Source: Eulemur rufifrons (Eukaryota > Chordata > Mammalia > Primates > Lemuridae). From it: a DNA stretch of 64,000 bases. The position numbers and the translations under genes are program-made. Position 1 is the first letter of the stretch. Every line of letters starts with the position of its first letter. Location: NCBI RefSeq assembly GCF_041146395.1, contig NC_090996.1:27428738-27492737 (forward strand), read 5' to 3'. The notes under the pieces were generated by a model. It was not told the DNA's origin. It was given only the letters and a program-made list of their open reading frames with translations, and ran no database searches. Positions 24,901 through 36,359 of the stretch are shown piece by piece.

Positions 24901-26252
24901 TTTTTAAACAGATGTTAAATAGGCAAGAGAACATCGAGTTCTCTAGAACCAGGATGTTCTTTAGAAGCCCTACAAATGACTCCCTCACCATCCACATTTG
25001 AGGACCAGCGTCTGCTTGGTCTCAGGACTGAGCAGGAAAATGACTCTTCCCGATAGGGAATGTCGTGTCTGTCCGTTTTGTTTTTCGGGGCTGACATAGC
25101 TAAACTTGTGAATGTGTGTCTGTGTATCTAACTTTAAGGTGGTGGCCTTTTTATTTCTGGCAATGAACAAGAGTGGCTGTGGTAAACACCAGGGATGCAT
25201 TTATCTTAAACAGACTCAGAAAGTCCCCAAATCACCGACCTGTCCTCACTGGAGAGTTTAAGCCTTGCCTCTCCTGTTGAGAGAGAAGTGAAAATGACAG
25301 ACCAGGATGAGAGCCCAGGTCCTTGTGATTCAGCTGGGGGTTAATTTTCTGTAAACCGTGTTAGTCAGAGAATGCAAGCCTGCGTTGTCACCACTTAACA
25401 GATAGCAAAAAGGATGGCATTAGGAGGAACTTCGGGGAAACACGTCTGCTTGTCCTCCAGGAGACAGCAGGTTAGTGTGACATCTAGCAAGTAGATGTGC
25501 TGACAGGAGCAGGGACCAAGTGGCAGACTTGTTGAAACGGGGAAAACCAGTTGTAATACAGATGATTTCGTGATGGAAATGTATTGTATTTCTGTTAGTA
25601 CAGTTAGCTTGCTCCCTTGATATTTGTCAACAGAGGAGAATATTTTTTTTGAACTGAAAAAAAAATCTAGTCCATCGATATGTTCTTATTTATATCAATG
25701 CTGGGGAGGGTAGGGGAAGAAAAAAAGTCTATGAAAAAAGCTCGGTGTCATCCTGCACAACTAGCTTGCCCAGAATTGTAACACTCCTACCACTGGGGGA
25801 GAAATTGGGGTGAGACCCAAAAGGACTTGGAGTCTAATTTGAAAAGTACATCAAGATGTTGGGAGATGACGTGGGAAAAGTTGCTGAGAGAAGGTCCTGG
25901 TTGTGTCTTTTGTGGCCAGTTTGCCGACATCAGCATGTCATATGTAAAGAACAAAACACCATCTCATTTTAATAGCACGCTTAACTGCCTACACATACAC
26001 AGGAGATCACCATGTTTGCCAATTAAAAAAAAATTGAATCTCAAGTGCAGGTACGGCAAGCCAGTTTTCTTAGACCGGGTAGCTAGAAGAAATCTGTAGT
26101 TCTTAACGCAGTATCTGAAGCATTAAAAAAATAAGTGTTGCAACGAGGATAACGATGATTTGGATATCAGAACCACATTTCAGGAAGGGAGAGGGACAGA
26201 GGAAGACATTTAAAGTAGAACAACTCAGCATCTTATTGGAAAGTAAACCCCC
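24901..26252. other. No gene or repeat recognised
   Basis: Intergenic DNA with short A-runs. I see no credible coding exon; the open frames here are short and lack homology. Confidence 0.4.
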
Positions 26253-26276
26253 AACACACACACACACACACACACA
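26253..26276 (+). repeat. (CA)n microsatellite
   Basis: About eleven CA units. Confidence 0.95.
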
Positions 26277-26594
26277 TCATTCACCTGTCAGCAAACTGGC
26301 CTCTTTAGTGGTGATTTTATGGATTTCATCTTGTGCAATATTTAAACCTTCACCAGATGGTGTTATTATTCTGACTCATTTTGTTTGCCCTTAGTGCTTT
26401 GTAAAGTACCCCATTCCATGTGAGAATGTTCTTCCTCTATCTTAGGAATAGAATCAGATGTTCGTTGAATCATTTATTTAAAAGACATCTATTAGGGTGT
26501 CTACTATGTGCGTACACTAGATTGAGCACTGAAAATAAAACAATGCAAAAGACAGACAAAGAATTCCTCTGCTCGTGGAGCTTACGTTCTAGAA

Positions 26595-26911
26595 CTACAC
26601 TGTCCAATATGGTACCCAAGAGCCACATGAGCTATTGAGAACTTGAAAAGTGGCTTATCCAAGTTGAGATGTGCTGTCATTGTGAAATACACACAGGATT
26701 TCAAAGACTTGTCACTGAAAAGGGGATGTAAAGTATGCCTGTTTTGAAATACTGATGATGTATTGAAATAATATTTTGGATATTACTGAGTCAAGTAAAA
26801 CATGTTATTAAAATTAATTTCACCTCTTTCTTTTTACTTAGGGTAGCCACTAGAAAATTGAAATGCATGTGGCTCACATTTCACTTCTATTGAACAAGTG
26901 CTGTTCTGGAG
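26595..26911. mobile_element. hAT-type MITE, long AT-rich centre
   Basis: One end reads ACACTGTCCAATATGGTACCCAAGAGCCACATGAGCTATTGAGAACTTGAAA. The other end reads GGGTAGCCACTAGAAAATTGAAATGCATGTGGCTCACATTTCACTTCTATTGAACAAGTGCTGT, its rough inverted repeat. Same family as 56,447-56,810. Confidence 0.75.
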
Positions 26912-26985
26912 CAGTGGTTCTCACGTGGGGGTGATTTTGCCTTCTCTCTCAGGGGACACTGGGCAAATATAAACTAATCTTCCTT
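26912..26985 (+). mobile_element. MER20 5' fragment
   Basis: AGCAGTGGTTCTCACGTGGGGGTGATTTTGCC..CAGGGGACA is the first end of MER20. The remainder is lost. Confidence 0.7.
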
Positions 26986-27146
26986 TTATAACTCTGACAT
27001 CTACCATTACCGGAAGTTTGAATTTGCAGAACCAATTTTTGAGAGGTTCGTAAGCACCACACCTGGAATTCATGAAGCTGGCTCCAAGTGGTAGCTGAAT
27101 TTCTCTAGATTTGGGTCATTTTATGGAGCTCACAGTTTCCATAGGG

Positions 27147-27169
27147 GGTGTGTGTGTGTGTCTGTGTGT
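27147..27169 (+). repeat. (GT)n microsatellite
   Basis: Short TG-repeat run with one TC interruption. Confidence 0.85.
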
Positions 27170-27339
27170 TGAACAAATCTGCTTAAGGAAGAAAATGTGG
27201 CAGCAAAATAAATCACTGATTATAAACAAATGTGATACATAGTTTTGAACCAGATTTAAAGATATAAAAAGGCCTTAGCATATTGTGGAAATTTCCTCCT
27301 CTAACTTTTTTCTGTTACTACCTTTTCTTAACTCAATAT

Positions 27340-27860
27340 GATCAAAATTTCTTTTCTGACATTAACAAATATTTTATTAGGAAATATGCATACATAAGAA
27401 AAGAGCAAAAATATAAATATCCTACTTAACAAATAATTAGAAAGCAAGTATGCATGTGACCAACTACCTAGGTCAAGAATAGGACTTCCTCAGTACCCCA
27501 GGGGTCCCTCATTGGGACTCCCTACCTCCCCCTAGGCTTTTGAGGTAACTCTTTCTTGCCTGCCTCTACAGTTTTGCAGCCTCTAGATATATCCCTAAAT
27601 AATATAGTTTAGTTTTGCCTACTTTTGAGCCTTTTATAAATATACTCATACTGTATGTGTGCTTTTGAATCTTGCTTCTTTTGCTCAGTATTATGTTCTT
27701 TAAATCCATTGGTATAGTTGCATGTAGCTCTACTGTGCTTATTTTCACTGCTATCTAGTATTCCATCATGTGAAGATACAATGTATCCATGCTGTTGTCA
27801 CTTTGGGGCTGTCTTGAACAACGTTCCTATGAACATTCTAGGACATGAATGTTGAGCTCA
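27340..27860 (-). mobile_element. Old L1M fragment
   Basis: The plus strand reads TTTTGCTCAGTATTATGTTCTTTAAATCCATTGGTATAGTTGCATGTAGC, CTATCTAGTATTCCATCATGTG and CGTTCCTATGAACATTC. This is the reverse complement of the L1 ORF2 end/3' UTR layout (EYY.AI region). Heavily diverged. Confidence 0.65.
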
Positions 27861-28189
27861 TGTACCCAGGTTTCTCCAGGGTGGGACCTCACGAATTTTA
27901 ATTCAAAAATGTCTGCAGAATCTAACTCTGCATCTATGTCTGAGGCTGAATAAAATCAACTCATCTAAATCTGTTACAGCCCTAAAGTTTCCAACATGCG
28001 CTGAAAAGTCCCTTCTAGCTCCAAGTTCTTAGCATTCAGTGCTACTTGAGATCAAAGCCTTAGGGACAGCCTTCTTAACTTTTCTCATTCCTTCCCATCT
28101 CTTTGCATGAAGGAGGAAAGGGACTTCTTGATTCATGGCTATTCTTGCATTTCCTTTGCATTGCTCACCAGGGTAATTTAGCTACAAGG

Positions 28190-28350
28190 GAACTCTGACC
28201 CACATTTAAAACCCTTTGCTGGCTCCCTGTTACTCTCGGGATAAAGTCCCAAATCCTTAGCCTAGCATCAGAGTCCTCTGTGAGCTCCCAGTCTGCTCAC
28301 CAGCCTCACAGAGCCCTGCATTTACCCTTTTCACCAATACCAAAGACCTT
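28190..28350 (+). mobile_element. L2 LINE fragment
   Basis: AACCCTTTGCTGGCTCCCTGTTACTCTCGGGATAAAGTCCCAAATCCTTAGCCTAGCATCAGAG...CCAGCCTCACAG matches the L2 ORF2 end region. Confidence 0.75.
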
Positions 28351-29044
28351 GGAGTTCTCCCTGTTCCCCATGGTTCTGTTTCTCTGGAAAACCTGGACCA
28401 ATACAGTTGGTAAGTGCCAAATAAATATTCGTTGAAGTCAACTGAAATTGACACTTGAACTTGACTTAGATGGGAAGAGCCTCACAGCATAATGCTGGAG
28501 GTGCCACGCACTGTGTTACATATGACTGTGTTGTCAACAGCGCCTCCAAAAGTTGTGCAATGTGGAAGCCCTACTAACCTCCACCCCCCATTCCTGTTAC
28601 TCTTATTGTCTAATCGAGAAAAACGTTTCTCCATGTTACCAACTTCTCTCCCTGATCTCTGAAATCTAGAGTTACTATCTAAAGTTAATTAGAATTAAAC
28701 ACTTTAGAACCACCTAGTACTGCTCTGGTGAGTAACTGCATCCTTAAATGACTACTTCCTTCTTAATTCAGATAGATCCTCAGCTAATAACATGTATTTT
28801 CAACAGAATCCAGCCTGGCATTTATATAGATACACAGTTTATACTTAGTAATTGAGAATCTTACTGTACCTAAGGATCATCTTTCAGAATACAAAGGAAT
28901 CAACATAGAGTCCTCCAAATAAAGTATAGGATATTAGATTAAATCTTAACTAGCTGAACAGATATGTACCAGAACATTCTCTTTTCAAATATTTGATATG
29001 TTTAATTTTGTTTTCGTGTACTTGTCTTTCTTTTTCTCTTCTTT

Positions 29045-29119
29045 TTTATTTATTTATTTTTTTTTTTATTTCAGCATATTATGAGGGTAAAAATGTTTAG
29101 GCTACACATATTGTACTTC
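29045..29119 (-). mobile_element. L1 3' tail, strepsirrhine type
   Basis: A T-run followed by ATTTCAGCATATTATGAGGGTAAAAATGTTTAGGCTACACATATTGTAC. This is the reverse complement of the same 3' end seen in the L1 at 15,820-15,870. It is a very short truncated insertion. Confidence 0.8.
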
Positions 29120-30404
29120 TCTCTTAAATGTCAAAAACAAGGCATGAACTCCAGTTAGCTAAATATTTTAGCTACTTGGGTACATAAAACAGAGATTTTA
29201 TACTAGTTTGCAGAGAAAAGTATAGAAAAGAGAAGTCATCATATACGTGGGATGTTCTTCCTGATCTCACTCCTCCCATGCCTGCAGCAGACATCATTAA
29301 TTGATCCCAGCACTCATTTCCCCTGAAGCTGGCAGAGCCTCAAAATCTTTTTCAAGATCGCACCCCAAGCCAAATTGAACCAAGAGGCAAAGCACATTTG
29401 CCATTTGAGTTTGAAAATGTGCCAAGAAATTTTCAGGCAAAGGTTCATCTCTTATTTTTCTAAATTGGATGAGAATATATTCTGGTTGGTACATTAGGCT
29501 GGCCCTCATGTACTGCATGTCAGTGTGAAACTAAAATGTCTTCCTCCCAGATCGGGACTGACTTCCCCTTGAAGGTCTTCCTGGTTTCTTCAGCCTGCAC
29601 TGACTTTTCTCTTCTCTGATAGATGTTAATGGTTTTTAGAATTCATGCCTGGTGGTTTAGTGTCCAATTAGATTGTTAAGTTCCTTGGTAGCAGGAGCAG
29701 AGTCTTAACTTGCAGTGAACATAGCAAATGATGAGGACATAATAGATGCTCACTTAAGTGTTCTCTCTTTTGATTGGTGACGTAGAAAAAGCGGACAGCA
29801 GAAAGAGAAGGGTCTTACCCTCTCAACAAGCTTCAAGGAAAAAAAATATAAATAAAAACTTTAGATGAGAGAATAAACGAAAACAACGGCAAAATACTTT
29901 CCCTACCCTTTCAAGTTTAGTATCTTCCAACAATTTACGGTCAAACAGTGGAGGGAAATCAGTTCAGGGACAACACTACCCGAAAGTCAAAAGACATTTT
30001 TCTGGGTTTAATAATTTAATATTTCAAGAAGCTTTTCCACACCTCATGTCCAACAAGATGATGAATGCTGAGTCTTTGTAATGCTCTGAATTTAAAATTC
30101 GTTTATAGTCTTTCCCTGGAACACTCCCTCTGCCAATGAAACGACTTGCTCCGCATAAGGTTTGCTTGTTCACTCAGGTGGTTCCCTCCATCTGAAATTC
30201 TTTTTTTTGTAAATTCTGTTTCCACATGTCCCAATCTTGCCTGATCTACAAAGTCAACTCAAGAACTCCCTCTCCCATAAAATCACTCTTGACTCATGGG
30301 ATTGTAACACTCCCACTCTGCATGTTAGCAGCACAATTTTTTGTATGACACTCAATGTTTGGATCCCACAACATGCAAGATCATGGGCTTGAGGGTCTCC
30401 CAGA

Positions 30405-30600
30405 CACCCAAGTCTGAATCCTAGCTCTGCCATTTGCTGCTTAAGTGACCTCGGGCAAACCTCTTCTCTAGGACTCCGTTTCCTCATCTGTAAAATGCAT
30501 GTAAAAATGGCACCCACATCAGAGTTTTTAAGGAGGACTAAGTCAAACAATGAATGCAAAACACTTCATAGCCATGCACATAGAAAGCCCTTATTTAAAT
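30405..30600 (-). repeat. MIR SINE
   Basis: Reverse MIR: AAGTCTGAATCCTAGCTCTGCCATTTGCTGC, GACCTCGGGCAAACCTCTTCTCTAGGACTCCGTTTCCTCATCTGTAAAATG. Confidence 0.9.
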
Positions 30601-30752
30601 GTTGGTTATCATTATTGTCACATAATCTCATATTGCTTTATCACTTTTAATACCTCATCTCATACATTACAGATTTTTAGGTTTAAGAATATGTTGTCTC
30701 CCCTAAGGAACTTTAAGCATCTCAATGGCATTGATGAGTTGATCTTCCACAC

Positions 30753-31450
30753 CTGTATCAGTTAGCGTCTGTTAGGTAACAAGCCATGCCAATATTTAGT
30801 GGCTTACAACAACATTAATTATTTAGTTTAGTGGTTCTTAAACTTTGGCATGCATCAGAATTATATGGAGATCACTCAGGCCCACTCCTAGAGTTTATGA
30901 TTCAGTAGTTCTGAGGTGAGCTTGCAAATGTGCATTTCCAACAGTTTCACAGGTGAAACTGATGCTGCTGGGCTGGGGATACACTTGGAAAATCATTGAC
31001 TTGGCTCATGGTCATGTGGGCTGGTGATGTGGGCTGTGCTCATCCGGGCTGTTCTCCTGGTCTCAGCTGGGCTCACCCATGCATCTATGGTCAGCTTCTG
31101 GTCAGCCACAAGGCTGTTTCTAGGAGTTGGCCACGTGCTAGCTAAGGTGGCATTTGTGACTGGGCCATATGTCTCTTACCACTTGGCTGATCAGCTCAGG
31201 ATTGCTCACATGGTGCTTATAAGATTCCAAGAGAGAGCAGAAACTGCACAGCCTCCTGAGGTCTAGACTGGCCCTCTGTCACTTTTGCCACATTCTAATG
31301 CACAAAGCTTGTCACAAGGCCAGTCCAGACTCAAGGGGTGGGGTAGAGACTCTACCTCCTTATGAGAGAAGCTGCAAAGTCACATGGCAAAGGGGTGTGG
31401 CTAAAGAGAAGGGAGTAGTCTGAGGCTATGTGTGCAATCTACCACACCAT
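30753..31450. repeat. Ancient repeat split by a MER5-like MITE
   Basis: Left part: TATCAGTTAGCGTCTGTTAGGTAACAAGCCATGCCAATATTTAGTGGCTTACAACAACA. Right part from about 31,000: GGTCTCAGCTGGGCTCACCCATGCATCTATGGTCAG, CACATTCTAATGC, GTCACAAGGCCAGTCCAGACTCAAGGGGTGGGG and GAAGCTGCAAAGTCACATGGCAAAGGGGTGTGG. Both parts belong to one consensus, also seen at 17,672. I do not fix the family name. Confidence 0.7.
30829..30998 (+). mobile_element. MER5A-like hAT MITE nested in the older repeat
   Basis: Starts TAGTGGTTCTTAAACTTTGGCATGCATCAGAATTA and has AGAGTTTATGATTCAGTAGTTCTGAGGTGAG. It ends ACTTGGAAAATCATTG, a decayed inverted end. The host repeat resumes immediately after. Confidence 0.8.
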
Positions 31451-31589
31451 TGCTGATCCTAATACCTAATTGATGCATAGGACATACTTGTGGGATAAGT
31501 GATACTCTTAGTAACTGAGTTTTCAAATTTTGCAAATGATATCAAGTCACTTGTGCATTATAGTCTATCACTGCATGCACAGGGGACTG

Positions 31590-31930
31590 TTAACGAGTAG
31601 TAAATTTCCCGCTTACTGGCTACGTGATCTTCTCCCTTGAGTGTCAGGGCTTTCAAGTATAAAATGAGGATTATAATTCTCATCTCACAGAGTTGCAATA
31701 AGAATTAAATTTAAAAAGCCATACAACACAGAAGTTTTAGAATTTTCTGAGCAACTTAACCTCTTTACGCATCAGTTTCACCTGAAAAATGGACACAAAT
31801 CATCCGCATCTCACGAGGCTTTTGGAGAGGATCAGATGAGATGGTGTGTGCAAAGTGCTTGCCTTCTAAGTGCTCACATTATTACTAGGGGGAATCCCAT
31901 TGCCTAGCACAGTGTCCAGTCAGAAAACTC
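31590..31930 (-). repeat. Two MIR SINE copies in tandem
   Basis: First copy about 31,590-31,735: TTACTGGCTACGTGATCTTC...AGTATAAAATGAGGATTATAATTCTCATCTCACAGAGTTG. Second copy about 31,745-31,930: GAGCAACTTAACCTCTTTACGCATCAGTTTCACCTG...ATGGACACAAATCATCCGCATCTCACGAGGCT...CCTAGCACAGTGTCC. Confidence 0.75.
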
Positions 31931-32327
31931 TGGGCCCAACATGGCACCCTGGCTATAGAAATACCACCTTCTGTTCAGTTTTGTACTAAAAGAGCTGTGA
32001 TAAAATGCCAGAGATCAAGAACTCCAAGTGCATAGGGGCTGTCCAAGGTGCTAGGCTTTGAAACTCCGTACCTGAAGAAGCCACCAGCAGCCCAGCCTGA
32101 TAACCTGTAGGGTCTCAAGTTCCTGCTGGTTGGATGCCTCTGCCCATTTCTCTCATACATCTAGCCCACAGCTCCACTGCCTCCACTTCTAAAGTGAAAG
32201 TAGGTCACCTCAATATTTCATATTTTAGAAGCAGGCGAGGTACAGAAGAAAAGGATGGAGTAGGTGGAGCCAATGGCCAGTGGTGAGAGCAGAGAGCCAG
32301 GGAACTCATAAACCTTTTGTGACTTCC

Positions 32328-32440
32328 CTAGAAAGGGAAGGGAGGGAGAGAAGGAGAAGACAGGGGAGAAAAGGAGGGACAGAGGAAAGGAGAAAAGAAG
32401 GAAGAGCAGGAGGACAGGAGAAGGAAAGATGGAGAAAGGG
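32328..32440 (+). repeat. GA-rich low-complexity tract
   Basis: About 110 bp of nearly pure purine (GAAAGGGAAGGGAGGGAGAGAAGG...). Much less regular than 5136-5400. Confidence 0.8.
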
Positions 32441-33049
32441 TGAGCGGAAGCCTGGCAGGAAGACGACTGATCCACTCAAATGGGAAGACAGTCACCTGCA
32501 GCCCCCAAGGCCAGAGGCTGGAGATGCTAAGTGAGCAGTTTTGCCTGCTGCCCATCTAATTGCCCAGGGAAACCACAGGGACTGAGAAGGCCACATGTTC
32601 TGCTAAAGCTTTCAGAGGGGTCCCTGGGGCTTCCCTCTCTCTAAGTGACTCCCATTTAGGCCGGTGCTAATGGGTCCCCTGCCAAGAAGCCCTTGTTAGA
32701 CTGTGCAGTTGAAAGTGCCTTATTCAAATAATCACCATCAGAAATAGAGAGGCTCTGAGCTGGGAAGGGGAGCTCCGGCTGTGGTTCCAGGCAGGCCTGG
32801 GGCAAGGCAGCCTCTCAGCCTGCCACCTGGACTCTTCTCACCCTCCTTTCTCCAGGAGGACAGCAGTGCTTTGCAGACTCGGGAGTTGTGCCATGCATAA
32901 TGTTCACATGGGGGCAGGGAGCTTAGTGCAAACCCGGGATCAGATTTCAGATCATGTCTATGATAGAAGGAGGGCACAAGGAAATTTAAGGAATCTGGAA
33001 TTTTCCCCCAGGGAGGCTGGAGGCTGTTCTCTCACTAGGCACGTAGTAT

Positions 33050-34190
33050 TGTTCACTTGCTAGGTACCAGGTGCTACTGCAGGTGCTGGGAATGCTGCGA
33101 TGAGTATAACGGGCCAGGCCCACTCTCGGGGAGCTGAGGTTCTACGGGGAGAGATGGGGGCTAAGTCACCCAATGAGTCATTACAGTGATTTCAGAGAGT
33201 GAAGAAAATAAATAAAACGATATGCTAGCGACTGTCCCACAGTGGGGTCCACAGGGGAAAGCAACATTAGATGGGATGGTCAGGGAAGGTCTCTCTCGGG
33301 AGATGATGTTTGAGCTAAAACCTGAGTGTTATGAGGAAGCAAAGATCTCAGGAAAGAGTATCCCACATGTAGGGGAGAACTGCAAAGGCCTTGAGTTTGG
33401 AACAAGCTTAGCACGTTAGAAGAACAGACAGAAGGTCGATGTGATGAGAGCTTAGTGAGTGAACTAATAGGAGATAAAATCAGAGAGGTAGCTCACTGCA
33501 TGGCCAGCCTCCACGATGACCCCCAGTGACCTCTGCCCCCTGGTATTCCCACCCCTGTGTAAACAATGAACAGGGCTGACCTGGGTAATGAGTAGGATCC
33601 TGGGGAAATGACACTGTGTGACTTTCGAGACTGGGTCATAGGAAAACACTGCAGGTCTGCTTTGCTCTTTCGCAGCCACTCGCTCTGGGCAAAGCCAGCC
33701 ACCTTGTCATGAAGGCAGTCCAGTCCAGCAGTCCTATGGGAAGTCTGTATGGTAAGGAACTGAGGCCTCCTGCCAACAGCCAGCACCAACCTGCCAGCCC
33801 TGTGAGTGAGCTGCATGGAAGTGGGTCCTCCAGCCCCCATCAAGCCCTCAGACAGCTGCAGCCCCAGCTGACATCTTAACTACAACCTCATGAAAGACTG
33901 TGAGCCTGGGCCACCCAGCTAAGTCACTCCCACATTCCTGACCCACAGAACCCGCATGAGATAATAGAAGTTTATTATAGTCTTAAACCCCTATATGTTG
34001 GGAACTATTTGTTATGCAGCAATAGATAACTAACACAGTCATGGAAGGGCCATGGTAACAATTTGGGTCTTATTTTTGGCACCAGGAAAGGATTTTAAAT
34101 GGGAAAATGACAAATGATTCATGTTCACATAGAGCACTGCAGACTCTGTGGGGGGGATGCAGGAAGGCAAGAGAGACCAAGGTGTTGGAA
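33050..34190 (+). repeat. Ancient interspersed repeat split by an MLT1 LTR
   Basis: 33,050-33,496 reads CACTTGCTAGGTACCAGGTGCTACTGCAGG..., GGTCAGGGAAGGTCTCTCTCGGGAGATGATGTTTGAGC and GAGCTTAGTGAGTGAAC...CAGAGAGGTAGC. The consensus resumes at 34,038 with ATGGAAGGGCCATGGTAACAATTTGGGTCTTATTTTTGG. This is the longest copy of the unnamed family also seen at 110-320. Confidence 0.65.
33497..34037 (+). mobile_element. MLT1-type MaLR solo LTR
   Basis: Starts TGCATGGCCAGCCTCCACGATGACCCCCAGTGA and has GGGTCCTCCAGCCCCCATCAAGCCCTCAGACAGCTGCAGCCCCAGCTGACATCTTAACTACAACC. It ends GTTATGCAGCAATAGATAACTAACACA. No clean 5-bp duplication is visible. No internal retroviral sequence remains. Confidence 0.88.
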
Positions 34191-34339
34191 GGATTCCTAT
34201 TTCCAGACTTCCTTCCAGCTATCTGAAAATGCCCTTTAAGTTCTTTCCAACCACCCAGTCACAGTCTTGCAGTTCCTAATGGGAGATGGGACCAGTTCTG
34301 AAGTTTAGAAATGTTGAAAGTACTACCGAGCATGTTGTC

Positions 34340-34745
34340 TTAGTGTTGTCACTCCACTTCCACACTCTGTGTGGTCACCAAAGAGTTCCAGCTTATCCCA
34401 TGAAGGTATTACATTTCCTGGCTCCCTTGTGATTGGGTAGGGTCCTGTGACTAGTTTTGGAAAATGACTTGTGAGGTATCCCATATTGCTGCAATCCAGA
34501 GCATTGTACTGTCAGTCGAAGACCCTCCAGAGCTGTCTATTTGCATCAGTGAGCATAGGTGATAGTGGCTGCTCCATTAGCCTGGACCCGAGAGTAATCA
34601 AGAGGAGAAGAACACCGCTTGCCAACTCTAGACATATGTATGAGCATGACTGAGAAATAAACCTCTTGTGTTTTAAGCAATTGAGATGATTTGGGGGAGT
34701 GTTTGTTATCTCAATATAAAAGCCAGCACATACTGACTGAAACAC
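34340..34745 (+). repeat. Ancient LTR-like repeat
   Basis: Shows GTGACTAGTTTTGGAAAATGA, GATAGTGGCTGCTCCATTAGCCTGGACCCGAGAGTAA, GAGAAATAAACCTCTTGTGTTTTAAGCAATTGAGATGATTTGGGGGAGTGTTTGTTA and the end ACTGACTGAAACA. The polyadenylation-like AATAAA near the 3' end fits an LTR. Confidence 0.6.
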
Positions 34746-34890
34746 TTGTGGAGTACCTATATGACCCTAATAGTTTAATATCTGTGATCTCAATCACGCT
34801 TCACAACATCCCCTGCAAAGTAAATATTATTATCCTCATTTGACAGATGAGGAAACAGAGGCTCAGAGAAAAAAAAAATAAGTTAACATG
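34746..34890 (+). repeat. MIR SINE
   Basis: CAAAGTAAATATTATTATCCTCATTTGACAGATGAGGAAACAGAGGCTCAGAGA is the best preserved MIR core in this stretch. Confidence 0.85.
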
Positions 34891-34899
34891 GAGAAGCCA

Positions 34900-36359
34900 A
34901 AGGGAAAGAAATTAGTATCTGTGAGGTTGTGAAAAAATATGTCAGGATTATTATCAAACACTTAACTTTTATTAGAACAAGAGATATAACTTCTCTATAC
35001 CCCATTGTATCATCTGGGGTTCAGATGCAAAATCTCTTCCACTACGTTAGGCACAAAAGAACTTCATATATGGAATTTAGTTAAAACGAAATTGCTGTGG
35101 GACTGGAGGAGCAGGCTCTAGGCTGTCCTGCAGGAATGGCTTCCAGAGCAGCACTTCAGAACTGGCCCATCAGAGAAAGAGGAAGACTGGCAATTGGAAA
35201 GCCACCTTCTGACATCTGACCTCGGGATCACACCACGTTAGCCATGGTCCAGATATAGGAACCAATCCCTTTTCCTGCTGTTTCTAGAACCACTCCTCGT
35301 CTGCTATAAGCCCTATCAGCAAATTGGATGCCTCATTTCCCCACTGAATTCCATTCCAAATTCAAGTTGCATGCGAGTCCACGTGATCAGTGGTTCTGAA
35401 TCACATCTGGAGCTCTAGCTGCAAGGGAGTCCAGGAAATGTAGATTTCTAGCTTTCCAGTCTCTGCAGTAGAGAGGCATCCTCGGAAAAGGTTGAACTAC
35501 TGCTGAAGGAGACAAGCGACTGGATCCATGACATTCAGTTTCCCCATCTGAAAATGAGGGTTGTAATTCTTGCTCTACCAACTCACAGGGCAGTATTGAG
35601 GGGCAAACAAGACCAAGAATGTGGACATACTCAAACATCAATGCCTTCTTGATATTAAATGTACAAATCCTTCCACAATAGCCTAGAACTGAGGGGCCCT
35701 CCCTTTAAAAGTTCTGTATTTCTGCTTACGTTCAGGAAATTTGGATTTGAGATGAGAAGGTCTACCTTCATCCTTATAGCCAGGGAAAGAATATAAAAAG
35801 ACCAAGTTCTACCTGGTACTCCAGGGCTCAGCAGTAGACTTTTCCAGAAGTACTTAAGCAGCTGTTTAGCCTCTGGCTAGTTCTGGTTCAGAAAGGGTCA
35901 ATGATTTTTTTGTTTTGCTTTGTTTTGTTTTGATGGATACCAAATATTATGGGGTAGCAGTTTCTCTGGTTTCTACCCTGAAATTAAATTAGTCTTTCTA
36001 GGGAAATGTAGAACTAGAAAGATTAAGAGCTATGTTTTTCATGTATTTTTTTTAAATTCCCTTAGTTCTGAATTTCATTAGCTTTGTGTTAATATTGTGA
36101 CCAAAATTAATTTTAGACCAAAGGAAAACCCATTATTCTTTATTTTCCCTAAAATATATTTTATCTTCAGAAACTTGGCAGGTAGGAAAATATAATTCAC
36201 TATTAAAGTGGGCTCTGCTAATTTGTAGTATTATCTTTAGAGAAGTGTTGAGGGGGAAAAAAGTCTGCAGAGAACTATAGAGAAAAATTTGGAGAAGAAA
36301 AAACATGACTAACACAAAGGAAAAATAATACTTCAGACCTAAAGGAATGGTTGGAAAAT
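34900..36359. other. Mostly unrecognised intergenic DNA
   Basis: 35,030-35,260 weakly resembles the ancient repeat at 24,380-24,900, and a MER5-like start (GATCAGTGGTTCTGAATCACA) lies at 35,387. The rest, including an AT-rich part from 35,900, is unrecognised. Confidence 0.35.

Noticed and set aside
31024..31266. Open frame of 80 codons
   Set aside because: Falls entirely inside the ancient repeat at 30,753-31,450.
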